Shown: positions 10,904-23,013 of the stretch, piece by piece
Numbering within the stretch: the stretch's first letter is position 1
Layout: every line of letters begins with the position of its first letter
From: Chrysemys picta bellii
Taxonomy: Eukaryota; Chordata; Testudines; Emydidae
Direction: 5' to 3'
Assembly (NCBI RefSeq): GCF_011386835.1
Contig: NC_088800.1
Location: 23,922,572 to 23,986,571 of the forward strand
Length of the DNA: 64,000 bases
Made by a program: the position numbers and the translations under genes
The notes under the pieces: model-generated
Told to the model about the DNA's origin: nothing
Seen by the model: the letters and a program-made list of their open reading frames with translations, nothing else
Databases searched by the model: none

Positions 10904-12470
10904 GACTAGAAAAATCTTCATTTTACAGGATCAAAACTTGCAAATTTTAATGAAAAAAAAATATTTGCTATTTTTCAACATCCTAACAAGTGGTTACAAT
11001 TTGTTTAGTGAAGTCAGCTGGCCATGACATCACATCAAAGGGCCCGCCAGGCAGGGAAGTGTCACAAACCTTAGTAGGGAATCCAGATTTGATTGGCTTG
11101 GTGCCTTGAATAGCACAAGCATGTAGTATAATCCTTATTTGAATTGAACCTTTATGTAAATTCAAACTCACAAACTCAAATCACAAAAAAACAAAGTACT
11201 TCAAGACCCCACAGATACTTTGTGTGAAAGACACTTTTCAGTGATGAGCAGTGCTTTGGGGATATGAGCAGGAATTAATCCCTGTCATTTCCATCTATCC
11301 TCAGTTTAAACTCTGAAAAGCCTTACTAGACTCTGGTTGGAAACACCAGATAGTGAAGTAAATATACCTTTGATCGCCATACAGATTCTCAAGATGGGAT
11401 ATGGAGAAGAAGAGGATTTTCATTGTATAGGTAAATAACCTGATCATGGTTTCATTTTGTTTTTTAATAAGGCTACGTGTATTAATGATTTAAAGAGAGA
11501 TCATAAAAATCAGTGGAGAAATCTACAAGAAACTTGCCATCCTAGAACAAACTGGTGCAAAATCAAAAATTACCCTTCAGTCAAAAGAGAGGGAAGCTGG
11601 CCTATGGGACTAGAGAACTAAAAGATTTATAAATGATATTAAGGTTTGAAACATAGGATACAGCAACCTAAATATGAGTAAAGTCTGTAGTTGACCAAAA
11701 AGGGGGGCGGGGAATGGGTTTCTTCAGTAAACAAGTTGAAAAAAACCTGTTAGATGACACTACTACAGGAATATGCAAGGACTACAACCTTTTACTATGC
11801 TGCACCTAGGAGGCCAGGTGCAAAGGTGGGGAACAAAAGCTAGTATCTTATCCTGAAATCCTATCTAATAGGTGTCAATCTCAAGAGAGAAGATTAATGC
11901 ATGCCTCATAATATTAGTGAAAAACTGTACCAAATATCTGCAGTGTTCTACAAAATCATTTTGAAACAGGATATCCGCACAGCACAGCACAAACATCCTT
12001 ATGCCATATGGTACTCCGTGCTGCACCTGTAGCAGGATGCAGAACTGTGGAAAATGGATTCATAAAAGTGGGAAAGGCATGGTTAAAAATGGGAAAGGCA
12101 GATAACCACCTTCTGCCCCTCGAAACTGTACAGTGTTCCCATGTGGAGATGAGGGAGACATAACCAATTGGAGGGGCATTAGGGAGACATAGATCATGTC
12201 CCTGTATGATGTTGCACAAGTTTGTTCTAGGGATGGTGCAACATCAGTGACACCTCTGTACCTTGTGTACACTGCAGAGAAGGCAGCTGGATGCAGTTGT
12301 CGGAGGAACCAGACAAGAGCAGCAAAGCAGGGAAAGGAAACATACTGCAGGCCTGGGAGGAGTGTAGATGGCTGGCCATCTGTGGGAAGTGGCCCTATTG
12401 TTCCTTTAGAATTAATGAGCCATGTTATACAGGGGCCCTGCTTGGCCCCCAACTTCTTTCCCACAGAAAC
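10904..12470. other. noncoding sequence, possible internal region of an LTR element near its end
   Basis: No gene is recognised. A 134-codon minus-strand open frame (12060-12464) directly abuts the LTR-like block on its 3' side, where the internal region of a minus-strand LTR element would lie. I see no recognisable retroviral or Gypsy domain in it. Confidence 0.4.
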
Positions 12471-12857
12471 TGCACAGAGTCCTCCAGGTGTGCTCTCACT
12501 GAAGCTTTATTGCAAGTCCCCTTCACCAATATCACCACAGTTCCCCGTGCTCCCACCTATTTACAGAGGCCCTCTCAGCAGGAACTGATGGGAACAGAGG
12601 TCTCCCTACTCTGAGCCCTCTGTGTGACTAGCCTCAGCTAGCCCTGTTCCCCTCTTCTCCTCTCTCTATGTATTTCCTTCCTTTTCCTCTTTTTATCAGC
12701 CCGGGGCTGATGGGACGAACTGAGTTCTTACCCCACCCAGCCCACTAGCCTGATTGAATCATTACACCCCAATCAGCTTCTCTGAGTGGGGGAGACACTA
12801 ATTAGCTTCCAAGTGACCAGAGTGCAGGGTCACATGCTCACTCCCTGCACTGTCACA
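12471..12857 (-). mobile_element. LTR-like block, minus orientation
   Basis: Read on the minus strand it begins TGTGACAG and ends TCTGTGCA. A TATA-like 'gctgataaaaagag' lies about 160 bp in, and 'caataaagctt' (polyadenylation signal AATAAA) about 190 bp after it. That order (U3 promoter, R, poly-A signal, short U5) is that of an LTR. The 5 bp on either side do not match, so it is not a simple solo LTR. Either internal sequence follows on the low-coordinate side or the ends are set wrongly. Family unknown. Confidence 0.45.
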
Positions 12858-15800
12858 CATGTCCTTTGCTGTTTGATGCTGCAGCTGCTGCCACCTGCAG
12901 TACGATGTGGAAGAAGCAAAGATGATGGGTTTTTAGCAGGAATACCCTCTACCCTCACTTTTTTAGTCTGGAAGAGAGAATTGTGATAGGGTGTATAAAC
13001 CCCGCACTGGTGTCAAAGGAGTTAAAGAGCTTCTGTGGACAGGGCTGGTCCTGACTCTCCAGCCTCTATAATTATGTCTGGGGCAGAGTAAAGGTGTAAA
13101 AGCAGGAAGTCCCAGATGATTGTTGGGCAGCTCTGGGGGAGAGCAGACAGCAGATCTACACTGAAACTCCTGTTTATGCAGACAAAGGTGCCCTCTGGGT
13201 TTTGCAGTGCCCAGACGGCAAGAGTGCCCATCAGTCACCCAAGAACCATGACAGGGATATGGACCGCTGGTTCAAAATTCATCTGAGTAACAGGAAACAT
13301 CAGTTTTAGGCTAATTACTGAATTTTTGTGTCATTTTAAAAAAAAATTCACTGATTTATGTAGTTGGAATTTAACTGAGAGCAGCCAATTGTTATTTTAC
13401 AGTAATTAAGTATCAGATTGGCACGGTTTTCATTACCCTTTTCTTAAAAAAAAAAGACAGATTAAAGAATTAATCTGTACAGTCCCTTAAATTAGGATTC
13501 TACAATAAATGTAGCAGCATACGGCAGTTGGTATCACTTTTAAATAAACTAGTATAGAATGAGTCCATCTGGAAACTAAGTGGAACTAAAGCAACAAAGT
13601 TAATAGCACTGAGCTAGGACAAACATCAGCAATTATACTGCAGGGCACAATCCTGAACTGGCAGAGAGAGAGAGACTCGAATAGATAATCTAATAGGCCT
13701 TTTTCCTTGTCTAATTTCTACAATTATGACCAAACATATTAAACAGATGCGTAGTACTGGTCCTACCTCCTACTTCCCCAGAAAGTCTCTGTAAAAACCA
13801 GGCCAGGGGGAATCTCTGCTTACTAGCCATTAGTTCTTCCCATTTATGGATCACAAACTTGGCAATACAAGATTTAAGCCTTCCAAAATGAAATTATATC
13901 TTGACCGGGAGACAAAAATATTACATTTTAGCTGGTCCATAGAACGTAATACAGGTGAATCTGACACTGGCTTCCTAATGCGAGTGACAAGAAGGTATCC
14001 TAACACTTTGGAAAGGGATGATCGAATCTTGAACAGAGTAATATAAAAAATATTCATGGTATCAGACCTCAGCATTATGTGTTATCATTAACTTGCCTCA
14101 TACACTTAGAAATGCATAAATACTATACCTGGTGCAGCCAGGGTCACTTCACTTAGCAAGGACTCATTTATTGTCAATGACATGGCAGAAAAATATGACT
14201 TCCCCTGCACGCAATGAAGTTATGGGCACATCAGGTGCACAGCCCACCCCACACTGAGTGAATGAAGACTGAAATGTAATGCAAATAGTATTTTTTCCTT
14301 CTAAAAGTACTACAGCAGATTTTAAATTTTTATATATTTTAAAAAGCCATGTTTTTGAGGACAGCACTTTCCCGAGATGGTGAAACAGGAATTTTCTGTG
14401 ATTCTTTCCCCAATATCTTTTGAAGTTTTATTCACCTAGAGGGACTTCCTTATTTCTCTCAACTAGATATACAAGCATGAAACGAATTATGCTCTCAAAG
14501 GATGTCCCATTTTTGTTTCATTAGTGCAATGAAACAGTCACTCAGTTTTTAAAGCAATTGACTTGAGCTTAGTTGTGATTTACACCAGTACCTGTACACA
14601 TACTGTATATACTATAAATAATAAAACTCCTTACTAGTAAAATTTGTCTCTAGATTCTGCTATAGAAAATGGAATACTTTCACATAAAATCTTCCTCAGC
14701 ATTTCTTGCAAAGCACTGCAGTACGAACATCACTGAACTTTGTAAAGGGGAAAAATAAAGGAAGATTATTTTAAGATGTAAACCCCCTTTAATTGTTTTT
14801 TATTATTATTATTAGACATTGTTTTTATTTCCTGGCTTCCTTTCCTTTCCTGCAAAAATTGTTAGTACAAGTTTTCACTAAATATGGTGCAGAATTAAAT
14901 TACTCACTCTGTCCTTGTTTATATCTATCTCACTACTCCCCCCCCACCCAAATGATCAATGAGCGGCAGTAGTAATCAACTTTTTATGGGAAGTGGAGGT
15001 ACTAGTAGTTTTTAATTTTTGTTACTATATACAGCAATTGCTATGATTTTCATAATCAAGCAGAATTCCCATTCATTTCAGCATTGGAATCAAGGGGGAG
15101 ATATTGTATGTGTAATTATCCATCAGCATATAAATACTTTTTGTAAAACAAACAAATAAACCAAAAGCCACTCATAACTTGACATTATAAAATATTAATA
15201 TTGTCAAAATATTTCAGAAAATGATATACTTAGGATCCAGCACCTTACAATATGTATTAACTTGAGTCAAAACTTTTGTAGCCTAGATTCTATTTTATTC
15301 CATTGCTGCAGAAGAATCCTAATCACGCAGAAGACAAAGTGCTTGGTTTAAAAAACTGTATCATGACATTGAGTTATATTCCTTTGCACCGTGTAAACAT
15401 TATAGTTTGCATACTCTTCCCTCCTTTTAATCTATGATCCTACAAGCTAAACTCATGGAAAACAAATTTGGGGAGACTGCCTTGATTAACCTCTCTTGGC
15501 CAGGTTATTATTATTTTGCATTATGGCCTTCAAGATGTATTACTGATAGGAAGGTAAAGCCAACAGCAGCACAGCATGAATCTGCTGAATGGCTCCTGTA
15601 TGAAAGTGGAAGTACTTATTTCCCAGACATTTCTTTTATGTTCCCTACTGCTAAAATGTTATCTGACTTTAAAAGATGTTCAATCCTATTGTAAGTAATA
15701 AGTAAACTCAAGCACTATGGTACAGTCTATTGAAGAGTTTCACTTGCCGGTCAAACAGGCATTATTCCAAGAAACTAATGTTGTATAGGACTGCTTCCTG

Positions 15801-16194
15801 GTGGCTGAGATCTCCGATTGGCAAAAGACAGTGGACTTTTCAGTCAGCAAGCTAGTTACCGATGGATGTGGCTCAAGGCTGACACACAGATTGACTGGTT
15901 CACACTAATTTACTTCACACAGATTCCATTTATCTCCTAGAAGATCCCCTGGCAGCAGCTTATAATGGCATATCCTAGGATGCCTGCCTGCATGCGTTTT
16001 TAAAGCGGCAGAGCTTGATGAATCTAAGTCCAGAAAACAGTTCACAGATTGAGGACTAGGTGCAATCAAAAAACATCAAGTAGCACAGCTGGGACTTGCT
16101 AGCTTGCTTGACTGGTTTGAGCAGCTGAGCATTAACTACGCTTGCTTTCCTGCTGGCAGCCCTGTGTCACTAGGACAAATCGGAGCACCACTAG
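12858..16194. other. mostly unique AT-rich sequence, no gene seen
   Basis: Open frames are short on both strands. A minus-strand frame at 13851-14075 has a pyrimidine-rich acceptor but only a weak donor, so I do not call it. No transposon ends are recognised. Confidence 0.45.
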
Positions 16195-16242
16195 AAAGAA
16201 AAAAAAAAAAAAAAGAAAAGAAAGAAAAGAAAGAAAGAAAAG
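16195..16242. repeat. A-rich (AAAG)n microsatellite
   Basis: A run of about 18 A residues passes into interrupted 'aaag' and 'aaaag' units. Confidence 0.9.
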
Positions 16243-17787
16243 TATGGGATCACACAAAGTAATATGCACAGCTGAAGGAATAACTCATTGGAACATTTAA
16301 CCTTTAATCTTTAAACAACTCCAGGATTCTAAACTAGCTAATACTCTATTTAGCAAGTTTTAAAGTTAAAATGTTGAGCAATTGCTTTTGGTTATTCAAA
16401 CAGTACTTAAGCAAAAACCTGGAAGAAGCTGAAATAGTTTCCATTGATTTTTTTTCTCTTTTTAGACAAAACCATTTACAATCTGATAACACATGCACAG
16501 AGAATAACAGACACCAAAATACTGAATTTAACATTATAACAAAATGAGGTACAGGTCAATGAAATCCCCCAATCCCCCAAATATAGAATAATTGGCTTTA
16601 GTATATACTGAGATTCCTAGAAGCAAAGAATTATAGAATATTATTTTTAAAATGACTGAAAATGTAGGTTTGCATTGCAGCTCACTAAATGCAGATGGAC
16701 AGGAGACGATTCTTTAAAGACCCTTGTCAGAAATCAAGCAAAAATTAATATTATTAGACAATAATATTTGACAGCAAATGTATTGCAGGAGATCCACATT
16801 TAGTACTGATGAGGTTAAAGACTTGGCTGTAGTGTTAGTTGATGAAAAAGTAGGATTAAGGCTTTAGTATGAGTCTTGACATGATCATGTTGTCTGCCTG
16901 CTGTCTTAAGCTTCGAAAAACAGCTGGGATCATCTTCTTATAAGCTCCAACTCAAAGATGTTTAAGCAGTTCCCAATCCAATTAAACAGAGGTAAATATA
17001 AGGAAGGGCCCTACTGAGTCCAATCATCTTATTTTTTAATGAAAAACAGCATAATTGCAGGTTACACAACTCCTTAATCTCACTTTAAACCTAATAGACT
17101 GCTGTCTTATATTGCACATGGCAGGCCCAGTTAGCCTAAGCTTTCTATATTGGTGTGCTTAATTTTTGGTCATTATCCTTTATTATGTTACTTGTAATCC
17201 TAAAAGCCTGTGATTGTGTCTAGATATTTGGTAAGGATTGTACCTGGATATACAGGGATTCATCTTCTAAGCATAATGGATTAGCTGAATTGTACTGTAT
17301 GACTAATATAGAGTTCTCCAGTGAACTACAGTGCAGTTTGTGATTTGCCAAGTTCCTTAAATTGCTGCCTCTTTTTTGTCCCCCTCCTCTAAGCAAAACT
17401 GAATTCGTGAATAGTAACGATGCTGCTTTAGGAACCTAAGCTATCCATGACATTTGAAAATACAAATATGACAGGACTTCAGAAATAACTCGGCTAAATA
17501 CAGTTACCTGCTTACTAAAATCCTCAGAACAATTAATTTAAGAGATGGAAATCCTATTTTACAGGTGGAGTGACATCTTAAATTTAAATGTGGATCTCTC
17601 ACTCACACATAGTCTCAGTTAATTTCTGAGTCTATAGCTCTAGGCCACTTATCTCCAACACAGTTAAAGGAGTTTGGGGGCATATACGTGTGATCATATA
17701 GTGCATTTGTCTAGGTGTGTATTTTAATAGTGATTTCACCTAATATTATAAAAGCATAAATGCATGTGTGTAATCCTCCTTCCCTAC
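16243..17787. other. AT-rich noncoding sequence
   Basis: No recognised gene or repeat is visible. Confidence 0.5.
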
Positions 17788-17959
17788 CATATAAATATGT
17801 ACCAGGACATTCTCTGAGGATGCTGTGAGGGCCACGGAAAATCTCATCAGGGACTACTTCAAATACCAGTTCCTCATGTCCATAAAAGCTCGGAGGAAAT
17901 TTAAATGATCTGGAGTGAACTGTTTGAGGTAGCTGTGTTACATTATGCATGATTCTTGA
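17788..17959 (-). CDS. candidate internal exon of an unidentified gene
   Basis: On the minus strand ctgtgcag precedes the block and ATG|gtaggg follows it. The 172 nt frame is open (phase 0 start, phase 1 end) and reads, in part, HNVTQLPQTVHSRSFKFPP, GHEELVFEVVPDEIFRGP and SILRECPGTYLY. The pyrimidine tract is weak because the upstream 30 bases are AT-rich. Its end phase is compatible with the start of the candidate exon at 3655-3759. Family not recognised; chance cannot be excluded. Confidence 0.35.
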
Positions 17960-18159
17960 CTGCACAGTATTTAATTAACGATTTTCAATTACATGTTAAG
18001 TTTTGTAGTGAACTGGGGTTTAAGGCAGTGTACTACTATCTAATATATTTTTTATTTGTTTCCAACTCTTTCTGAAGTAGATTTGCCCTCCCGGTGCAAA
18101 TGGAAATGTCTTTTAAACAAGTGGGTCCTGATTCTGCATTCAGTTATGCCAGTGTAAAT

Positions 18160-18405
18160 CTGGGATAACTCTATTGATGACCCATACACACTATTTACCT
18201 CTCTGTTGCGTCACATGACAACACCTTTTGTTCAGTCACTAACAAAATAGCATAGGCCACATTCTATTCTCAATTCTAGTGGTGCAACTGAGAACAGAAT
18301 GTGGTCTATGCTGTTGTGTAAATGACTGAACAAAACGTGTTCCCATGCCTAAACAACAGAGACTTAAATCGTGGAGATGATGGGCCATTAATGGAATTAT
18401 CCCAG
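18160..18405. repeat. 246 bp imperfect palindrome (hairpin element)
   Basis: The left half begins 'ctgggataactctattgatg' and the right half ends 'cattaatggaattatcccag', its inverted match. The inner arms 18214-18272 and 18289-18347 pair over 59 bp with few mismatches around a 16 bp loop. The centre ('ccacattctattctca' / 'tgagaacagaatgtgg') resembles the small palindromic repeats elsewhere, so a small hairpin family may be nested in a larger one. No open frame. Confidence 0.8.
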
Positions 18406-19532
18406 TGATTAATTTGGCCTCTTTTATTTTAGTGATGCCAAAGAGAAAGAGAAAACTTTTGGGAGCAGATCATCTGCCCTGTGTAAATATCACAGTATAC
18501 AAAGCCCCCAAACCAATTTAGTGTTCCCTCATCCCAAAAGGATAACACTCTTAACTGCTTAACAGATCATATAAGAAATAGGCTCTGACTAGAACACTAG
18601 ATCTGAACCCTATCAAGCTTTGGGGATCTTTGAGATCTGGAACCTTATCTACAGTATTGATCTGAACTTTGCCGTTCAGGCCCTTATTTGCAAGATGCAT
18701 CTGTACAAAGACAATGGGTCTGAACCCTTTTGAACTTTGGGCGAGTTTGAATCCAGATCTGGACATAAACACTGAGCGAAGATTACAGTAATAAGTGATA
18801 AACTACAATGACTCATGTGGTCCCAGCAATCTGTCCATGGACAAAACCATATTGGAGCCCTCTAAGAGAGAAAGCAGCTAAAGAGAATGCTGCCAAAAAC
18901 GTTGGCAGAGTGGAAAAACTGGATGTGAGGAACCTTAATAAGTAACCGATTTCCCCCACAACTGGTGATGATCCATAGGTGAAATCTGTGGACCATTAGT
19001 GCTGCTGGAGGTAGCATTAGTTCCTGCTGACTCTCTCTGTGGAGTCATGGGGCACAGCTCAGTGTTAATGAGCCAATGCAGCATGACCCCTGCCATGCTA
19101 CTGTGCCTGGGTGGAAGGGGCTATAGGGGAGCGTGGAACTGAATGAATCCCTACACAGAAGGGGAGACTCTGGGCCAAGTCCATTATAATGGCAGTGCCT
19201 TAAGTTGTCAACTCTTTGCCAGAGAGGTTTATGGAATCGTGTAGAACCTTGGCAACATTTTGTTCAAAGCAATAAGGCCCTGTGTGGGGCCTGCAGTTTA
19301 ACTTCACATTTGTCAGCTGCGGGCTTTGTGTTTTCAGGCTGAGGTTTCGTTATATTTTTTAACAGAATAAAAATCTACACATGTGCTGTGGAAACTTGTC
19401 TTTGTGTAATGTTCATATTACCTTATTTTTAAATTCTAGGGGACAACAATGGAAATGTATTATAACGTTTATTGCTAGCCATAGCTTTTTATCTGTTTAT
19501 CTGTCATAGTGTATATGGCTTTACAAAATAAG
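18406..19532. other. noncoding sequence
   Basis: A stretch at 18595-18775 with repeated 'gatctgaac', 'tgaactttg' and 'ccagatctgga' motifs resembles 61520-61690 and may be another decayed dispersed repeat. No gene is seen. Confidence 0.4.
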
Positions 19533-19619
19533 GGTCAGGTTCTGAACCCGTTTACCCACTGGAATTCAACAGTCAGACCAGGCTTGGCCTAGTGTAACTG
19601 AGATCAGGATCTGGCTATA
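19533..19619. repeat. short palindromic repeat
   Basis: Ends 'gggtcaggttctgaac' and 'gagatcaggatctggc' are inverted, bounding about 87 bp. It is one of the dispersed 'gggccagattctg' hairpin repeats. Confidence 0.5.
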
Positions 19620-19851
19620 AAATGTTTGCTGTTTTTATTTTATACTCAGTGTGGTCGTTGGGTTCATTTTTTTCCTCTCCATTTAAATTCTTGCAGTGCT
19701 AAGAAGGGGACATTGACTGGATTATATACAAATTCTGCTTTGTATACTAATGAATCCCGACTCACTTATAATGGGTTGCACAAGTGAAACAGCAGAATTT
19801 TGCTCCATGTGTCTAATCTTAGAACTTCTCGATTAGGTTCTGTACCATTTA

Positions 19852-20175
19852 CAGTATTGCCAGCCCCGAGCATTCAAAAACCTGAGGCAGGCCTCCAAAA
19901 ATCGTGAGATTGGCTTAAAACAATTAGGTCTTTTTTAAAAATACTGTATTTGGGGTTCTTTATTGTTTTGTCTTTGGGTTTCTGAGCCTTTAGGGTGCAC
20001 TCAGGTCACACTTTCAAGTTTTCTTCACCACCATGAGGACTAGAAATTTCCTTTTTTTTTTTTTTAATGAACATTGAGATTATCATGTAATCATGTCGCT
20101 GCAAGGGCTGGGGCTTTATGAAAAACACTAAATATTGTGAGAATTGCAATAAAACTGTGAGAGTTGTCAACACTG
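19852..20175 (+). mobile_element. hAT-like MITE, copy 2
   Basis: Begins 'cagtattgccagccc' and ends 'gagagttgtcaacactg'. It aligns with 8598-8890 in the same orientation and keeps a longer interior ('gggtttctgagccttta', 'ttcttcaccaccatgagg', a T run). Flanks 'accattta' and 'cattcata' are only loosely alike, so the target duplication is eroded or absent. Confidence 0.7.
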
Positions 20176-20215
20176 CATTCATAAGCTATATAATCATGGT
20201 AATCATGTAACTGGG

Positions 20216-20352
20216 TATTATTATTATTCATTATTTGTATTACTGTAGTACCTAGGATCCCTAGTCATGGAGCAGATCCTTATTTGTGCAAGGTGCTTTA
20301 CAAACACAGAACAAATAAACAGTCCAGTTCCAAAGAGCTCACAATCTAAGTA
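20216..20352 (+). repeat. interspersed repeat tail, LINE-like family, copy 2
   Basis: The sequence 'tattattattcattatttg', 'gtagtacctaggatcc', 'gtgcaaggtgctttacaaac', 'agagctcacaatctaag' is the reverse complement of the blocks at 4980-5062, extended by about 50 bp. It is a dispersed family; the name is uncertain. Confidence 0.6.
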
Positions 20353-21434
20353 CAGTGTACAATGCTGTTGTCCTGATTATTTTCTTGGTTGTTCTGGAAT
20401 TAAGGCATATGTTAAGACATACTAACTGAGAAGTCCTTCCTCTCACTTAGCAAATCAGCCTGAGACAGAGTTGTTAGAAAGGACCCTATAAGGAATTGAT
20501 TTAATTGTGAAGATTGTACCCTGAAAAAAGGCAACAATGTCAGTGTTTCTTTCTTTTAAAGATGATGAAAATAATAACTGCATCACAATATAAGAGATTT
20601 TGTAATTTTGGAATGTAGCAGTTTATAGTGTTATTTCCAACTGCTAGACAAACAACAACAGGAGTTTGTTTTTAACTGTCAGGGCCCTATTCTCATTTAG
20701 TAACTCCATCCATGTCCCACAGCTTGCTATGGCTTGCAATATGCCTTTTCTTCCTCACTGACATCTAAAATATCTTTATTGGGGTTTTCTGAAATCTGCC
20801 TACCTTAGGAACTTATTTATTTGTGGGCATGTAACTACCTTCTGTTAAGGGAACACAGAAGAGCCCTCTTTTTATCCTATAAGATAAAACAGAGGTTGGT
20901 GCATCTCCAAATATACAATATACATGGTGCCATGTTCTCCTTCCTATATAGGCAAATAGAAAGCACAGTGAAGGCAGAATATTTGCAAAGGGCACAATTC
21001 TCAAAGAAAACCCTCTGTAGTGTGTCTCCTATCTGCTTGCTGCTGTTGCTTCAAACCTGTTTTCTGGTGCTTCTCTATCTGTTATTGGTGACTTGCTGCT
21101 GTTACTTTATCTTTTCAGCTACTAGTCTGTCTGCACAATCAAGGGTGAATCTAGGGACACACACCTAGGTTCCTTTACATCCAAGAGGATAAAAACAAAT
21201 TTAGTGTTACAGGAAACAAAACTGCCAGTGCAGAAGGTCACCAAATATTGTACTCCAGCCTCTCAGATTACTGAAGTGGAAATATCCGAAGGGCTTCTGC
21301 ACCCAAGGTATGAATGTGCAGCAGTATCTTGATTGCTATTTCAAAGGCACAGTGAATAGCTGCGGAATAATTAATAGCTCAGCACTAATCATTCCTTTAA
21401 AATGAATCATGAAATGACCACTGGCTGCTCAAGA
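20353..21434. other. noncoding sequence
   Basis: The plus-strand frame 20821-21168 encodes a Leu/Cys-rich run from a T-rich, C-rich patch. It has no recognised domain or convincing splice context, so I leave it uncalled. Confidence 0.45.
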
Positions 21435-21520
21435 GGCTGAATTCAGACTGGTCTTATGCCAGTGCAACTCTACAGAACCCAGTGGAGTTTCTCTTGCTTA
21501 TGCCACATCTGAATTTAGCC
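21435..21520. repeat. short palindromic repeat
   Basis: Ends 'ggctgaattcaga' and 'tctgaatttagcc' are an exact-length inverted pair with one mismatch. The centre has 'cccagtggag'. About 86 bp, no open frame. Confidence 0.65.
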
Positions 21521-21537
21521 AAAGAAAGTGAGGTGAA

Positions 21538-21779
21538 CAGGGCTGGCTCCAGGGTTCTGGCCGCTACAAGCAGCCAAAAAAAAAAAAAAAAGCCACGATC
21601 GCAATCGCGATTGCGATCTGCGGCGGCAATTCGGCAGGAGGTCCTTCGCTCCGAGCTGGAGTGAGAGACCATCCGCCGAATTGCCGCCGAATAGCTGGAC
21701 GTGCCGCCCCTCTCCGGAGTGGCCGCCCCAAGCACCTGCTTGACAAGCTGGTGCCTGGAGCCGGCCCTGGGGATGAAGA
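21538..21779. mobile_element. hAT-type MITE with GC-rich nested palindromes
   Basis: Terminal inverted repeats CAGGGCTGGCTCCAGG and CCTGGAGCCGGCCCTG bound 242 bp. The flanking octamers gaggtgaa and gggatgaa agree at 6 of 8 positions, fitting an eroded hAT duplication. Inside are a run of 16 A, a perfect 22 bp palindrome at 21597-21618 and an inverted pair 'cggcggcaattcggc' / 'gccgaattgccgccg'. Confidence 0.75.
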
Positions 21780-22238
21780 AAGATATATAGAACCATTGAA
21801 AGGTATGTAGCAGTGGTTACAGGGGAAACAGTTAAAGTAAGATACCTTCCAGTAATAATGGGCAAAAAAATAAAATGAAGGTTTACTCTGGCTGGAATGT
21901 AATTAGCACATTGGAATGCATTGAAAATAGAGATAGTTCAAAAGTACAACCTTCTATCTAATCCCCCACAAAACTTCAGTGGAACCCAAATCCAAACCAC
22001 TCCTATAAAATATAAACTCAGCCTTCTTGGTCCAACAGCTTGAAACCTTCATTCATACATCACTGCAAATATAGTTATACTGCTGTTTATCTGAGTTCTA
22101 GCTTCATTGTTTTCCTGAAATTCTTGCACTTAAATCACATCCTATTATGCAAATTTTAAATATGTAGGACCTGATGCTACATTTCTTAACTCAAACAAAA
22201 CTCCTAAAGAGGTCTATAGAAGTTTTGCTTGAATAAGG
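21780..22238. other. noncoding sequence
   Basis: No gene or clear repeat is visible between the hAT MITE and the LTR. Confidence 0.5.
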
Positions 22239-22750
22239 TGTGATGAACTGGGAATGTTCTTAATGTGTTCTTTGAATGCTGAGTGGGGCGTGTTGGCCTG
22301 GGAAGGTTGCAGGGGAGTTTTGCTGGGACTGTCTGCATTGGGGATGGGAGACTTTCCTCGAGGGAGGATACCTGAGCACGTAACATGAGAACCCAGGAAG
22401 GGGGTTGGAGGCCAGGTTGGAGACCTCTTCCCGGGGAAACTGGACAAAGGGGAGAGAGGAGCCGGGGAGAGGCTGAGGGAGACAGCTGGAGGGAGTTTCA
22501 GTTTGGAGCTGGCTGGGAAAATGGAGGGGAACCCAGATGGGGCTCTGGCCTCCCAGTGGGGCTCTGGCCTCCCTGTCCCCGCCCCGAGGGATCTAACTGA
22601 GGGGGTCCTGTTGTCTGTACCTGCAAGACCTGTCTTGGACTGTGTTCCTGTCGTCTAAATAAACCTTCTGTTTTACTGGCTGGCTGAGAGTCATGGTGAA
22701 TCGCAGGAAGCCGGGGGTGCAGGGCTTTGTCTCCCCCACACTCCGTAACA
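22239..22750 (+). mobile_element. endogenous retrovirus solo LTR, 5 bp duplication
   Basis: The 512 bp block begins TGTGATGAACTG and ends CTCCGTAACA (TG...CA). It is flanked by an exact 5 bp duplication taagg (22234-22238 and 22751-22755), the integrase signature. AATAAA lies at 22658-22663. A 19 bp tandem duplication ('ggggctctggcctccc' twice) lies at about 22537-22574. No internal viral sequence remains, so it arose by recombination between two LTRs. Confidence 0.85.
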
Positions 22751-23013
22751 TAAGGACAACAGGATTTAGCCTCACATATTTTAAAACAAAAAACAGTAAT
22801 TTCTCTTTACTGCTTTCAAACCTACTGACTACAAAAAACTAATTATGACTAATTCTGCAATATCAACAAATTGTCATGTGAAGAAATAAAAAAGATAATA
22901 TTTAAATAAGATTGACATTAATTTCTTAATAAGTATATGCAATTATCATTTTACAGCAAAATGTTAGCATATGTACTAAACGTTAATAACCACTTAAATA
23001 TATATGCAACATA

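Noticed and set aside
12060..12464. 134-codon minus-strand frame as a host gene
   Set aside because: No recognised domain or splice context, and it adjoins an LTR-like block.
13851..14075. Minus-strand frame as an exon between 17.9 and 3.7 kb
   Set aside because: A phase 1 acceptor is possible but the donor (CAA|gtttgt) is poor.
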